Counted from the stretch's first letter, positions 37,304-47,170 are shown. The stretch: DNA of 64,000 bases from Cercospora beticola (GCF_033473495.1 NC_088936.1:2046001-2110000), one strand, 5' to 3'. Made by a program: numbers and translations. Notes: generated by a model not told the origin, from the sequence alone.

Positions 37304-38552
37304 ATGGCACACTTGGATTCAAGCTCGTGGCCCAGCTACGCTGAGATCGATCCCGAGTACAAGAAGGTCAGTCAGGTCCGTGCACTGGACTGAGCTACTG
37401 TCTGTAACACTGAGACCGTCAATAGTTCCTCGAGACGGCTCCCCGCAGCTATCCACTTCCATCAGACCCTTCCCGGCTCCCAGCAATGCGAGTGAACATG
37501 ATGATGATGCAGCGCAAAGCCCCGCTTCAGCAGATCGACAGAACTGGCGTGGCGCAAACCAGGGTTTGGATAATATGTCGTGATGGCCATTCTATCCCAG
37601 CCGCGGTATACAAGCCGAGAACGCCAACTTCCGGACTTATGGCTGTCCTTTTTCATGGAGGAGGGTTCATGTGGGCGAGCTATTTGTTCTTTCTTCGAAA
37701 AGGTTGCTGATGTATAGCAGAGTGGGCGATCCAGAGATGGAAGCTCCAGCAGCAGTGGAACTCGTGCAGAATCATAGCGCGACTGTCATCAGCGTCGACT
37801 ATCGCGTGGCGCCAGAGAATCCATACCCTCAGGCAGTCAACGATGGCTTGGACGCGTTGATATGGGTATCAAATTCCGAATATGTCCATGTTTAATGCCG
37901 CTCGTTAATCCGTGCGCTCTCCGCAGGCCGCGCGTAATGCGTCCTCCCTGGGAGCTGATCTCAAGAAAGGCTTCCTCCTTGGTGGATCCTCAGCAGGAGG
38001 CAACATCGCTGCGGTTCTTTCCCACATGGCCCGCGACACGAAGGCCTCGCCGCCTTTGACAGCCATCTGGCTCAATTGCCCCCTTACCATCGGTTTCGAA
38101 GCCGTGCCAGAAGCGCTCAAGAAAGACTATAATTCCCTGGAACAGAACGCAGATGCTCCAGTATTGCTCAACAAGGAAGGCCTGATGACAGCGTATTGTA
38201 AGTCCAAAAATGAAGTTTTCCCTTTGTCAACCTGCGGGTGTGAACGAGCCGTTTCTGACGTTCTTCAACAGCCTTCTACAAACCGAATCAGTCATCCCAA
38301 GTATTCAGTCCGCTACTCTGGGAGTCGGGTCATCAGGGTCTGCCGAAGACGCAATTGCATGTGTACGGGCTCGACCCGCTGCGCGACGATTCATTGCTCT
38401 ATGCTCGGGAGTTGGCTAAAGCGGGTGTCGACACGCGTGTGGATGTCTATCCAGGTGTGCCACATGGGTTCGACTTCGATGCACCGCAATTGCAGCAAGC
38501 GGCAAAGTTCAGAGAGGATCGGCAGAAGGCATTTCAGTGGCTTCTGGGATGA
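37304..38552 (+). CDS. Alpha/beta hydrolase, HSL-type esterase/lipase
   Basis: Carboxylic-ester hydrolase of the hormone-sensitive-lipase group. Five exons: 37,304-37,366, 37,426-37,670, 37,721-37,865, 37,927-38,197, 38,272-38,552, giving 334 residues. The oxyanion motif HGGGF is followed after splicing by IVGDPEMEAPAAVEL. VDYRVAPENPYPQAV is the conserved family block. The nucleophile lies in GGSSAGGN (GxSxG form), and the likely acid and base are Asp in GLDPLRDD and His in GVPHGFDF. No signal peptide, so probably cytosolic. The physiological substrate cannot be told; relatives act on short-chain esters or on secondary metabolites. The four introns (50-74 bases) are all needed to keep the frame. 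Confidence 0.9.
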
Positions 38553-38838
38553 GCGCCTGGAAAGTCGGAAGATTGGCATGGTGTAGTCCAGAGCGAACCA
38601 ACAAACGACAGTAATAGCCAGGCTTACAGGACACAACGGCGACAGGTATTCGGGTGTTCATAACATTTGTCTTTTGCGCTCTCCCACTGTCCAGGAGACG
38701 AAGCTGAGTTGCCGCAGAACGTGAGCTCCACGCTTGCCTTGTGAGCGCCCAAGTCCAGAGTCGCCTGCTGTGCATGGCGACTTTGAGTGATGTGCGAGAC
38801 CTGTTCGACGATATTCCTCAATCTTCATAAGACTGTCA

Positions 38839-39636
38839 TCACTTGGCACCCCTGCCTCTGCCCACGCCTCTCGCGATGCCGCTGCCCCTCGTTCCGCCAA
38901 CACCCCCTCGCCCTGTGCTTGCACCTCTAGCAATACCACTTCCACGAGCCCGTCCCGCGGCAGCAGTGCCTCTACCAACAGCACCTCCCCTCCCGGCACC
39001 CGCGTTCGCCCCTCTCCCTCGTGGGTTGAACTGCCCTGGCCTACTCATACTCCCCGGCACAGAGCTGAATTTGCTACTACTTGCCGCACTCTTCTTGATC
39101 GTACTCGGTTCGGGATTCTCCACGAAGCCACTTGTATCACTCGTCATGAACGTCGCCTCTATATCACCTTCCCTTCTTCCCGTGCCAGCACCCTGTCCAG
39201 CAACATCCAAACGAAACGGCGAGTCATCCAATGGATTATAATCGCCCTTGTGTCGCGTATAACTTTGCGGAATCGGAGCTTCAGGAAAATCTACGCAGAA
39301 CGCAGTCATATTCATGCCGTAGAGGAAGGCACCGAAGTTTTCGTTAAAGCGGCTGATGCTGTCATTGAGCAGTTGGAGATGCATCATGTTGGCTTCTAGG
39401 TCGGCCATAGCGTCTGAGAGCTCGCCAAAGGATGGCTCGAGTGTCGAAAGTGGGTGGGAATCCGTGCCGAGGTTGGAGCCTGCGGTAGGTGTTGATTGGG
39501 AAGCTCGGAGAGAGGTGCGAGATGGTGGACGGAGGGGTGTCGTGGGTCGCGAAGGAATTGCGCCGGATCGCGTGCGAGAATGCGACGCGGAGCGCTGGCG
39601 CGTATCATCAGTCCCGGGGGTAGCGGTGGTGGCCAT
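38839..39636 (-). CDS. DAM1: DASH complex subunit Dam1
   Basis: Component of the DASH/Dam1 ring that couples kinetochores to spindle microtubules. Single exon, 265 residues. The conserved Dam1 core is at residues 67-121: EPSFGELSDAMADLEANM, then LNDSISRFNENFGAFLYGMN and FCVDFPEAP. The N-terminus is a Ser/Thr/Pro/Arg-rich tail. The C-terminal 60 residues are a Gly/Arg/Ala-rich low-complexity tail with RGRG and ARGSGIARG repeats, which I do not associate with characterised Dam1 proteins. The ATG at 39,636 lies 245 bases from the divergent ATG of the CRAL-TRIO gene, so the two genes share a promoter region. It is convergent with the esterase. Confidence 0.9.
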   Translation of the reverse strand: MATTATPGTDDTRQRSASHSRTRSGAIPSRPTTPLRPPSRTSLRASQSTPTAGSNLGTDSHPLSTLEPSFGELSDAMADLEANMMHLQLLNDSISRFNENFGAFLYGMNMTAFCVDFPEAPIPQSYTRHKGDYNPLDDSPFRLDVAGQGAGTGRREGDIEATFMTSDTSGFVENPEPSTIKKSAASSSKFSSVPGSMSRPGQFNPRGRGANAGAGRGGAVGRGTAAAGRARGSGIARGASTGRGGVGGTRGSGIARGVGRGRGAK

Positions 39637-39881
39637 GATGGTGGAGGAAGAGATCCGGTATGGCTCGATGGCGCGGTGAGCGTTGCGACGCGTGGTGAGG
39701 ATGGGAAGACGTGTTGTTTGGTGGGAGGGGCTTGGCGAGGGGTCCGGTCCGGATTGCGATCAGCGTCATTGCTCTGCTCGTACAAGGAACGAACGAGGAT
39801 GTGCTGACTGAGAAGTGAATTGGAGCTGTCCATTTTCGATATTCTCATCCTCCACCACCTTTCGTCCTCCGGTCCCTCTAC
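39637..39881. promoter_or_regulatory. Shared divergent promoter, DAM1 and CRAL-TRIO gene
   Basis: 245 bases separate two divergent ATGs, so both core promoters and leaders must lie here. No clear TATA box is visible. Several GGGAGGGG and GGTGGG blocks occur on the plus strand. Confidence 0.5.
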
Positions 39882-41584
39882 ATGTCCTCTGCGCTCCGCC
39901 GCCCTGTCGTCCTCCGCCATTCTTGTCGATATTCCGCCGTCTCCGCGCCCACGCGCTCATTCATTACTCAACGCGGGTCCCACACTTCATCTTACGCATG
40001 CAAACTAACGACACAGCCACCTACATCCTCGTCGCCTAAACACAGCGCGGTCAGTTTGACCAATCTCGCCATCGCTGGCATCATCTCTGTGGGAGTTGCA
40101 TATATCGGCATACAATACTCGCAATCATCATCTTCGTCTACATCAGTATCGGACGAGGCCCCAAGCGCGGGCTCAATCGATACAGACATGGCGCCGTACG
40201 GAGATGCGCCCGGAAGACCCGGAAATCTGACGGCTGAACAAGAGACGAAGCTCAAAGAGATGTGGATTGCCCTTTCTGACATTGCGGGAATTGAGCACGC
40301 GACCAACGGCACAACGCCCGCCCCACCACGAACGTCCACAGAAGTCAAGCCAGAGGTGGAGGATACCAAGAAAAAATCGAGATTCTCCTCATGGCGCAGC
40401 AGCAAGAAGGACAAGGCGGATGAGGCAGAGGGTGTGACCAACGACAAGCACGGCCAGACGAAAGAGTACGAGCAAGCGCTGAAATCCCTCGCGCCCGAGC
40501 AGATCCGCGCTGCGTTATGGTCCTTCTCCAAACACGATGATCCCGACGCACTTCTTCTTCGTTTCCTGCGAGCTCGTAAATGGGACGTTCAGGCAGCTCT
40601 CATCATGCTCATCTCGACAATGCACTGGCGTCTCGTGGAAATGCATGTGGATGACGACATCATGATCAAGGGTGAAGGCCACGCTTTGCGCGAGAGCCAG
40701 AGCTCAAATGCTGCCGAGAAGAAAGAGGGAGAGGATTTTCTGGCGCAGTTGAGGATGGGCAAGAGCTTCTTACACGGGACCGACAAGGATGGGAGACCGT
40801 GCTGTTACGTGAGGGTCCGGCTGCATCGCCAGGGTGAGCAGAGCGAGAAGAGTCTGGAGAGATATACCGTGTACACGATAGAGACTGCGCGGATGTTGCT
40901 CCGACCTCCAGTCGACACTGCGGTAAGTGCAGAGGGAGTAGAGCATAGGTATGCACAGCTAACGTTGGTTTGTGGCAGACCATCGTCTTTGACATGACAG
41001 ACTTCTCCATGGCCAACATGGACTACACTCCTGTCAAATTCATGATCAAGTGCTTCGAAGCAAACTACCCCGAATCCCTCGGTAGCGTCGTCGTGTACAA
41101 ATCTCCCTGGATCTTCCAAGGCATCTGGAAGATCATCCGCGGCTGGCTTGATCCCGTCGTGGCATCAAAAGTCCACTTCGCCTCAAACGTCAACGAACTT
41201 GAAGAATTTATCCCCAGAGACCGCATTATGAAGGAACTTGGCGGCGATGAAGACTACACTTACAGCTACCCGGAGCCTCAACCTAACGAGGACACTCAGA
41301 TCGAAGACACTGCCACTCGTGATAAACTCCTAGCCGAAAGACAGGAACTGGTGAAATCTTACGAGCAGGAAACTCAAGCATGGATACATAATGAAGATAA
41401 AGGCGAAGGTCGACCACGGATAGCACAACGCCTTGCGGAAAACTATTGGAAACTGGATCCGTTCCTGCGAGCGAGGAGTATGTACGATCGCTCTGGAGTG
41501 CTGCAACCTGGTGGAAAGATCGACTTCTATCCTAGTAAAGCGTCGCCTGCGGGGACTGGTGGTGGCGACGATGATGTGGATTAG
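39882..41584 (+). CDS. CRAL-TRIO (Sec14-like) domain protein with N-terminal membrane segment
   Basis: Lipid-binding/transfer-type protein resembling yeast Csr1-like Sec14 homologues. Exons 39,882-40,922 and 40,979-41,584, 548 residues. The CRAL-TRIO N-terminal helix block is at about 209-265 (DPDALLLRFLRARKWDVQAA), and the lipid-binding domain at about 285-450 (ending SVVVYKSPWIFQGIWKIIRGWLDP and KVHFASN). The first 60 residues are Arg/Ser-rich with no acidic residues, followed by a hydrophobic helix at 59-78, which looks like a mitochondrial or membrane-anchored N-terminus. A second ATG at 40,188 would give a soluble 446-residue form nearer the usual family length. Which start is used is not decidable from sequence. 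Confidence 0.87.
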
Positions 41585-43131
41585 GTCTACGGAAGGTGAA
41601 CAATGATGATGGGATGAGTAACTGGGGATGGAGGCGGGTTTTGACTTGGATATACCCCCTGGTTGTGATGTCGAGATGCCTGAGCAAAGGACAGAATTAA
41701 GGTATTGGTAAAGTGCCGATGAAGATGCTTAATTCGCGCTAAGTAGCATCTGAGATGAAGGTGATTTCTCGTTCAACTGCATTGGAGATAGGCATGCGGT
41801 AAAACGATTGTACAGCCTTGAAAAGATCAAAACATTCAATTTTACTTTATGTTGTTCTTCCAAGAAGCCACATTGTAGTGCTCTCTGCCTGCTGCCCAAA
41901 TGAGTTGCAAAAGCAAAAACAATCATCTTCGGCCAGAGAGCGGGAGCGACCGAACATTCTACTTCTTGGACGAACCAACAGCTTCGTCGTTGGAAAGCAC
42001 CTGGTCCCTGGTCAAGCATTAACTGGAAAGCTCATGACTTACTGAGTGAGCCATCGAGCCGGAGACAATCGCTTAGAAGTTGGTTCATCGGGTCATACTT
42101 CAAGTCTAGATCATGGCCGAGAGATAAACCAAAACGAGAGAGAAAGGATTGAAGGCACAGACACCACTCAATCTTGGCCCTTGTTCGGATCATCAAGGTC
42201 CACTGCGACCGGACGGAACAATCAGAGCAAAAGACAAAAAACAATCGCCCTGCAACGCAGTGAGATCGCCCATGGAGACGTGAAAGACAGAGGATATAAT
42301 TGTCTTCAATGAGCACCACGAACGGATGGTATCGGGCATCAGCATTCCCTGACGACTTACCGACTGCACCATTTCGCTGAGGACGATCGTTATAGGCCAC
42401 GCTATCAAGACCGCATGTAATAGCTGAATCATCTCCCAAGCCTTGGAGAACTGTGGCCGAAGGAAACGGCCTTGGGAGAACAAAAATAATGTGGAGCTTC
42501 TCCTCAGGCAGAGGAGAACAGATTTCAATCACAAGAAGGCGTTCACGAAAGGCAAAAAACAGTCGCTCTGCAACAAATGGAAACTGGACAAGGAAAGCAC
42601 AATTGAAACCAGATAAGGCTTCTATTCTGTTTTCGCTGCAGTCCACAACCGAGCGACAGAATATCTGGCGACTTAACGAGTACACCATTTCGCTGAGGAC
42701 GAGCGTTGACGTTGAATGTTGGCAGATCGTCTATATTGGTTGGCTGCTTACAACATTGTGCGAACTTTTGGATGGCGCCTCGCGAGGCACGTCTTTAAGG
42801 AGTTGCACATGGAACTGATCGCTGCGGAAAACTGAACGGTTTTCCAGTCGACCAATGATTTAGTGAAGTGTCATGGTACCATTTGAATTGCTCGAGTGCT
42901 GCCATACAGGTATAGATATTCCTGAAGCTGATGTTACCTCCAAACGAGTGATGCCTTTCCCCAATGTTGCTGCGTATGTCCTTTGAAACAGTCTTCCCAT
43001 GATGCGCGATGCTTCAACGATGTTCCTTCTCCCATATACCCCAGCACAAGCGCGAGAGCTTTGCAAGTCTCCTCATTTGTTTCTTCCATTTCCCAATACT
43101 AAGTCTTACATCAAAGGCTCCGATCTTCCTC
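41585..43131. other. 1.5-kb intergenic with an old direct duplication
   Basis: No gene is confidently supported. Two related segments about 317 bases apart (42,229-42,391 and 42,547-42,712) are listed separately. A long minus-strand frame (42,688-42,032) spans both but the repeat does not stay in one frame with it. Confidence 0.5.
42229..42712. repeat. Diverged direct duplication, about 317-base spacing
   Basis: The block around 42,233 (GACAAAAAACAATCGCCCTG) recurs at 42,551 with three changes. CACCATTTCGCTGAGGACGA at 42,367 recurs exactly at 42,684. Spacing is 317-318 bases in both cases; the sequence between is too diverged to align by eye. On the minus strand the second block encodes VLSEMV(Q/Y)S(V/L)SRQ in both copies, hinting at a duplicated coding exon. 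Confidence 0.65.
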
Positions 43132-43989
43132 TCAAGTTGGGCCCGGCTTTCGAGGTGGTTCGCGGTTATGCTCGTCCGCTGGCTCCGAAGTTGCTGAGCC
43201 ACTGGCGGAGGTCGTTGCATCGACGGCCACACCGCCTGGCGACCCTGAAGAGCCCCGCCGATCTCTAACGCCTTGATCCGGAGAACCTGGCTGGCCTCCG
43301 TTGACTTCGTTTGGAGGGCCACTCCGATTACCATCATCCTGATCTGAAGAATCCCGCCAATTTTGGCGCCAATTTTCGTTGATTCGCTGTGATGCACCTC
43401 TCCGACTGCTGTCATCCTGGCCTGAAGAGCCCCGCCAATTTCTTGTGATACGGTCTGATGCGCCTCCCCGGCTGCTATCATCCTGAGTTGAAGAGCCCCG
43501 CAAATTTCCATTGCTTTGAGGCGGTGGGCGCCCACAAGTGCTGTTGCAGATATGTGAAGTGCCTACCATATTGCCTGGGTGCTGCATGTTGTAATATCCA
43601 CTAACACCTGTCCTTGCTGCTTCCAACTGGGCTAAGGTTGAACGCATGACATCTAAGTCCTCTCGGGCTTCCTTCATCGAATCGTACATCGAGATTATGC
43701 TCTCTATGACCACATCGTCGGCAGCTCCAGCAAGGTCGAAGGTTCTTTCCGGAGGAGTCCAATCTCTTCGGCCTCCTTCGATCCAAAGGGCGTGCTTCTG
43801 CACATCCATTTGTTGCAGTGCATCAAAGACCTGTCGTGACACAATCCCAAGCTGTTGAGGCTTCATGCTTTGCAACTGGCTTCGAACTTGTGCGTCTGGT
43901 TCTTCGAGCATAATCAGCTGCCTGAGCACATTGAAAGACTTCAAGTCAGCGGCATCCCAGTCTTCAGGTACATCGAACGTGTTGGACAT
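43132..43989 (-). CDS. Unknown protein with C-terminal 22-residue repeats (285 aa)
   Basis: Single-exon reading frame from the ATG at 43,989 (MSNTFDVPEDWDAADLK). The N-terminal 130 residues look globular and helical (FNVLRQLIMLEEPDAQVRSQ, then a segment that could form a coiled coil, SMYDSMKEAREDLDVMRSTLAQLEAA). The C-terminal half is hydrophilic with three degenerate repeats beginning N(L/W)R(G/D)SS and containing QDD, then a Pro/Ser/Gly-rich tail. The frame stays open for another 93 codons upstream, including an in-frame ATG, but that part looks unlike protein. I do not recognise the family. Repeats and low complexity suggest a disordered tail. Confidence 0.6.
   Translation of the reverse strand: MSNTFDVPEDWDAADLKSFNVLRQLIMLEEPDAQVRSQLQSMKPQQLGIVSRQVFDALQQMDVQKHALWIEGGRRDWTPPERTFDLAGAADDVVIESIISMYDSMKEAREDLDVMRSTLAQLEAARTGVSGYYNMQHPGNMVGTSHICNSTCGRPPPQSNGNLRGSSTQDDSSRGGASDRITRNWRGSSGQDDSSRRGASQRINENWRQNWRDSSDQDDGNRSGPPNEVNGGQPGSPDQGVRDRRGSSGSPGGVAVDATTSASGSATSEPADEHNREPPRKPGPT
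43310..43515 (-). repeat. Intragenic tandem repeat, about 66-base unit
   Basis: Three imperfect 66-base units inside the 43,132-43,989 gene, each containing TCATCCTG.(T/C)CTGAAGA..CCCGC on the plus strand and coding for 22 residues. One unit has an extra 12 bases that duplicate the NWR start. Confidence 0.8.
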
Positions 43990-45344
43990 TGTAAGTCGTG
44001 GGTCGGCTAATGCACCAGAGTATGCAGATTGAATGATGAGGTTCGGGATGACTGTCGGGGGCTGTATTGTCGACCTGTTGTTATGTGTTGATACGGACGC
44101 TCGTGTTTGCAAGAAGCTGACTTCGAGGGCTGGGGCAACTGCCATGATATCTCGACGTGATGCATCGCGACTTACGAAGCAGAGAAGGCTGCGCTCGAGC
44201 AGCAGCGAGTGCCATGTTCGAAGGGCAATCCGTACGCATTGACAGCAGGCGCGAGTGGAGACCCTCATGAACGTGAATAGAATGGTTCCATCTTGTACAC
44301 CTCGTATGCAGCTTCTTCATACGGATGGGCCCTTTTCGGTCGTTAGCATACTCCTTGACCCTCACCCAACAGTGATGATATTACTTCTTCAATGCCTCGA
44401 CAGCCGCCTTCGCAACATCCGTACCAACGCAGATAGTCTCAAAGCGCACCTCCCCAAACCATCGCTTCGGACGTGTGAGTCAATGAGGACAGACGGGCGC
44501 AGAGTGGTCTCCTGTATAGCGAGCGATGATTGTGAGGTCGCCATGTTCGCGAGCAACAGTGAAGAGGTTGCGCGGAGGATGACATTGGCCGAGCCGTTAT
44601 TCTACGAAGCAAGTGGAGTCAACCTTCACTGGTGATCGCAGCTCTTTGTGAGATCAACATCATTGGGCGGCGTATTATCAAAAGTTCAATGTTTGTGCCA
44701 GCTAACTAATGCAACATCGTAGCTTGAGCCACAACTTCACTTCACGTCACCACCACCGCCCGCGTTGGCTGAGGCTTTCTCGACAAAGCCAACAGCCGTC
44801 GCGCTCGACACAGTTGTTCTCGCTGCCAGCTTGCGTTGCAATCCGACACATGGCAGCCATGCAGGAGGGGGATATTGTTGCAAGACGCTGTCCGACTGCC
44901 TTGCTTTGTATTCGCAGGCGGCAGAGTCTTGTTGCATGCGAGTAGGAGCCTCACAGACGGGACAGTGAAGCAGGTTTGATGATGGAAAGTGGCGTCAGGT
45001 CGCGTACCAGAACGCTCGTGTATCGGTGACTCCAGGGCACTGACAATGGGCACGGCCAGCAGTGACGGCAGCACGATCATCGCGTGCCTGCCAGGTCGCG
45101 GTGTGCTTGTGGAAGGCGGCATGTGCAAGTGGCAGGAACTGTCGTGGCAACCGCGTAATCGTCACGCGTGGGCAACTGCCTGTCTGCCTTCCATATAAGC
45201 AGTCATCTCCCACCTCAATCGTTTCTTCTCTCTTCCACCAACACCCCACTCCGATACCTCAAGCAAACGACACCACATTTCAACCACCAGCCCACCAGCA
45301 ATCACTCAAGCACTCAACCAATCTTCAATCCATCCACCGTCAAC
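43990..45344. other. 1.35-kb intergenic upstream of HSP12
   Basis: Contains the HSP12 promoter and possibly one small minus-strand gene near 44,750-45,080 discussed in the findings. A single AGGGGG stress-element-like core is at 44,866-44,871. No gene is supported well enough to call. Confidence 0.5.
45192..45199 (+). promoter_or_regulatory. TATA-like box of HSP12
   Basis: CATATAAG about 150 bases upstream of the HSP12 ATG, followed by a C/A-rich leader typical of strongly expressed fungal genes. TATA-containing promoters are common for stress-induced genes; use here is inferred. Confidence 0.5.
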
Positions 45345-45696
45345 ATGTCTGACGCTAGCCGCAAGGACATCTCCGACAGTACGCCTCCCGTCATCGCCTG
45401 TTGCTTCTGCCACTGACTGTGCCTCCACAGAGATCGCCGACAAGGTCACTCCAGACAAGTCCAAGTCCACTGTCGACAAGGTCGGCGACAAGACCAGTGG
45501 TGCTGCCGACAAGGTTGCCCGGTATGTCACGCCCTGAGGCCTTCTCCAAGTCACTCCTCACTGACAGGCTTCCAGCGACGCCGTCCCAGACTCCCAAAAG
45601 TCGACCACCCAGTCCGCCGCCGACAAGGTCTCCCGCACTGGCGACGAGAGCGTGACCGACAAGGTCAAGGGTGCGCTCGGGATGGACAAGCACTAG
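45345..45696 (+). CDS. HSP12: HSP12 / HSP9-family stress protein (81 aa)
   Basis: Small, highly charged, heat- and stress-inducible protein that binds membranes in yeast. Three exons: 45,345-45,378, 45,431-45,521 and 45,576-45,696, 81 residues. It begins MSDASRKDISDKIADKVTPD, with the family blocks TPDKSKSTVDKV, SGAADKVAR, DSQKSTTQSAADKVSR and the C-terminal GALGMDKH. Length and intron-rich layout fit ascomycete homologues. The coding sequence shows strong codon bias (AAG and GAC almost throughout), suggesting high expression. Unusual: the frame does not close after the TAG at 45,694-45,696 but continues into a lysine/aspartate repeat peptide, listed next. Confidence 0.92.
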
Positions 45697-45702
45697 GACA
45701 AC

Positions 45703-45861
45703 ATGTTCCACCACCACCATCACGCCGACAAGAAGATCGACAAGAAGGCCGACCACATCGATAAGAAGGCCGACATCAGCGACAAGAAGGCCGACATTGC
45801 CGACAAGAAGGCTGACATCGCTGACAAGAAGGCCGATCTCAAGGCCGACAAGAAGCCTTGA
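45703..45861 (+). CDS. DKKAD-repeat peptide directly after and in frame with HSP12
   Basis: An ATG six bases after the HSP12 stop opens a 52-residue frame in the same phase: MFHHHHHADKK, then five to six heptads of the form DKKADIA, ending KADKKP and TGA. The DNA is a 21-base tandem repeat (GACAAGAAGGCCGACATC core) with the same AAG/GAC codon bias as HSP12. The only thing separating it from HSP12 is one TAG. Possible readings: a downstream cistron, a stop-readthrough extension of HSP12, an alternative splice form, or a former C-terminal tail cut off by a nonsense mutation. The charged heptads resemble LEA-type stress repeats. Confidence 0.5.
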   Translation: MFHHHHHADKKIDKKADHIDKKADISDKKADIADKKADIADKKADLKADKKP

Positions 45862-46243
45862 TCGCTCTTTGACCTGACACATCACTGCAACTCTCGATGA
45901 TTTGACCTGGATGGCTTGATGGGAGGTGGAGAACACACTGCGATGGAACCTGAGACATCAGCATGATACGACTGTTTTGATACCTTGAGAGTAGCCATGA
46001 AATGAGTCTCCTGTCCTGAGTCACCAATGTGCTTCCTGTTGCTTGCCATTTGTTTCCTGTTCCAAGTTGGTTTCTGCCTGTCTTCCGTCGTCTGTCTCCT
46101 GTTGCCTGCTCTCTGTTGTTCCACTGCCGCTGTGTTGCTTCCTTCGTTACCACCTGGCCGGATTGTTGTGTCATTTGTGTCCCCGCTGGCCGATCACAAC
46201 AATGTTGGCGGAGCTGCCACACTCCATGACCTGTCACGTCATC
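45862..46243. other. Convergent intergenic after HSP12
   Basis: 3' flanks of HSP12 and of the oxidoreductase gene. It is rich in CTGTT/CCTGTTG words at 46,028-46,140. No gene seen. Confidence 0.5.
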
Positions 46244-47170
46244 TCATCCGTGCTTCACTCTTAACGGATCGCCTCTCATAGGCTTCAATGCTCTCACTCG
46301 CTCAGCCTCCTTCTGCAACCCAGCGTGCTCTGCCACCTCCGCCATCGCATCCATAATCGCATCACACTCCGGCGTTCCCGTCACGAACAACTCTCTCAAA
46401 TTCCTCAACCTCGACAGAAACCAGAACCCGAACGCAACGATCCACTTCGGACAAGCATCCACTCTCCTCTTCCCATTCGGATACACTTCGTACCCCAGCT
46501 TCCGAATCAACGCAAAGCAGTCTCGAATCCCGTTCGCCATGTCCATCGCTTCGCCCCACGAAACGCCAGAACCTCGCTGATGCCCTTTCGCCATGGTCTT
46601 TTCGAGTGCAATGGTCATGGGCGTGTGACAGCGGAGCCAAAGCGGCATATTGGGCTCGAATTCAGCCGGGAGGCCTGAGGATGTGAAGAGCTCGACCCAG
46701 CGAGGATCGCTCAGGACAGTTCTTTGTGTTCCAGGACCGGTGATCTTGCTTTCAAGACGTCCGTCGGGTTTGAGATTGGCTTGGAAGAAGGACATTCCGA
46801 ATGCGGTTCGCTCGTGGCCGATTGTGTTGATGAGGTTCTCGGGTGTGAAGGTGTTGAACATGAAGAGGATGCACTTTGCGGAGCTTTGTTGGAGAACTGG
46901 GAGGAGAGGTTGGGCTTGGTGGGCTAGGGGGGTTACGATTATGAGGTCGTAGGGAATTTGTGGATTGAGGTGGTCGAGGGTTGTGATTTGTGCTTTTTGA
47001 TTTTTGGTGTTGAGGATTCCGTCGTCTTGACGAAGTTGTTCTAGGCGTTTTGATTTTGGACGCGCGATTCCTGTGATTTTGTGGTTGCCAATCTGGGATA
47101 GTTGGAAGGCTATTGTGCTGCCTATGCGGCCTACGCCTAGGATGGCGATGTTTAATGGAGGTTGAGACAT
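46244..47170 (-). CDS. Ketopantoate reductase (PanE/ApbA)-like oxidoreductase
   Basis: Single exon, 308 residues. The N-terminus is a Rossmann nucleotide-binding fold: LNIAILGVGRIGSTIAFQLSQIG with GxGxIG. Then come a ketopantoate-reductase-like block (YDLIIVTPLAHQAQPLLPVL) and a helical C-terminal domain (DMANGIRDCFALIRKLGYEVYP). The family reduces 2-dehydropantoate to pantoate with NADPH in vitamin B5 synthesis, but fungi carry several paralogues of unknown substrate. The usual Lys of the catalytic site is not obvious, so I assign only the family. Lower GC than its neighbours in the first 250 bases of the gene. Confidence 0.75.
   Translation of the reverse strand: MSQPPLNIAILGVGRIGSTIAFQLSQIGNHKITGIARPKSKRLEQLRQDDGILNTKNQKAQITTLDHLNPQIPYDLIIVTPLAHQAQPLLPVLQQSSAKCILFMFNTFTPENLINTIGHERTAFGMSFFQANLKPDGRLESKITGPGTQRTVLSDPRWVELFTSSGLPAEFEPNMPLWLRCHTPMTIALEKTMAKGHQRGSGVSWGEAMDMANGIRDCFALIRKLGYEVYPNGKRRVDACPKWIVAFGFWFLSRLRNLRELFVTGTPECDAIMDAMAEVAEHAGLQKEAERVRALKPMRGDPLRVKHG

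Noticed and set aside
38843..39241. Pro/Leu-rich open frame on plus
   Set aside because: Mirror of the Gly/Arg-rich tail of DAM1 on the other strand.
45391..45936. 181-codon open frame on minus across HSP12 and its downstream repeat
   Set aside because: It is antisense to strongly codon-biased HSP12 exons; the Leu/Val-rich product is the mirror of the AAG/GAC-rich coding strand.
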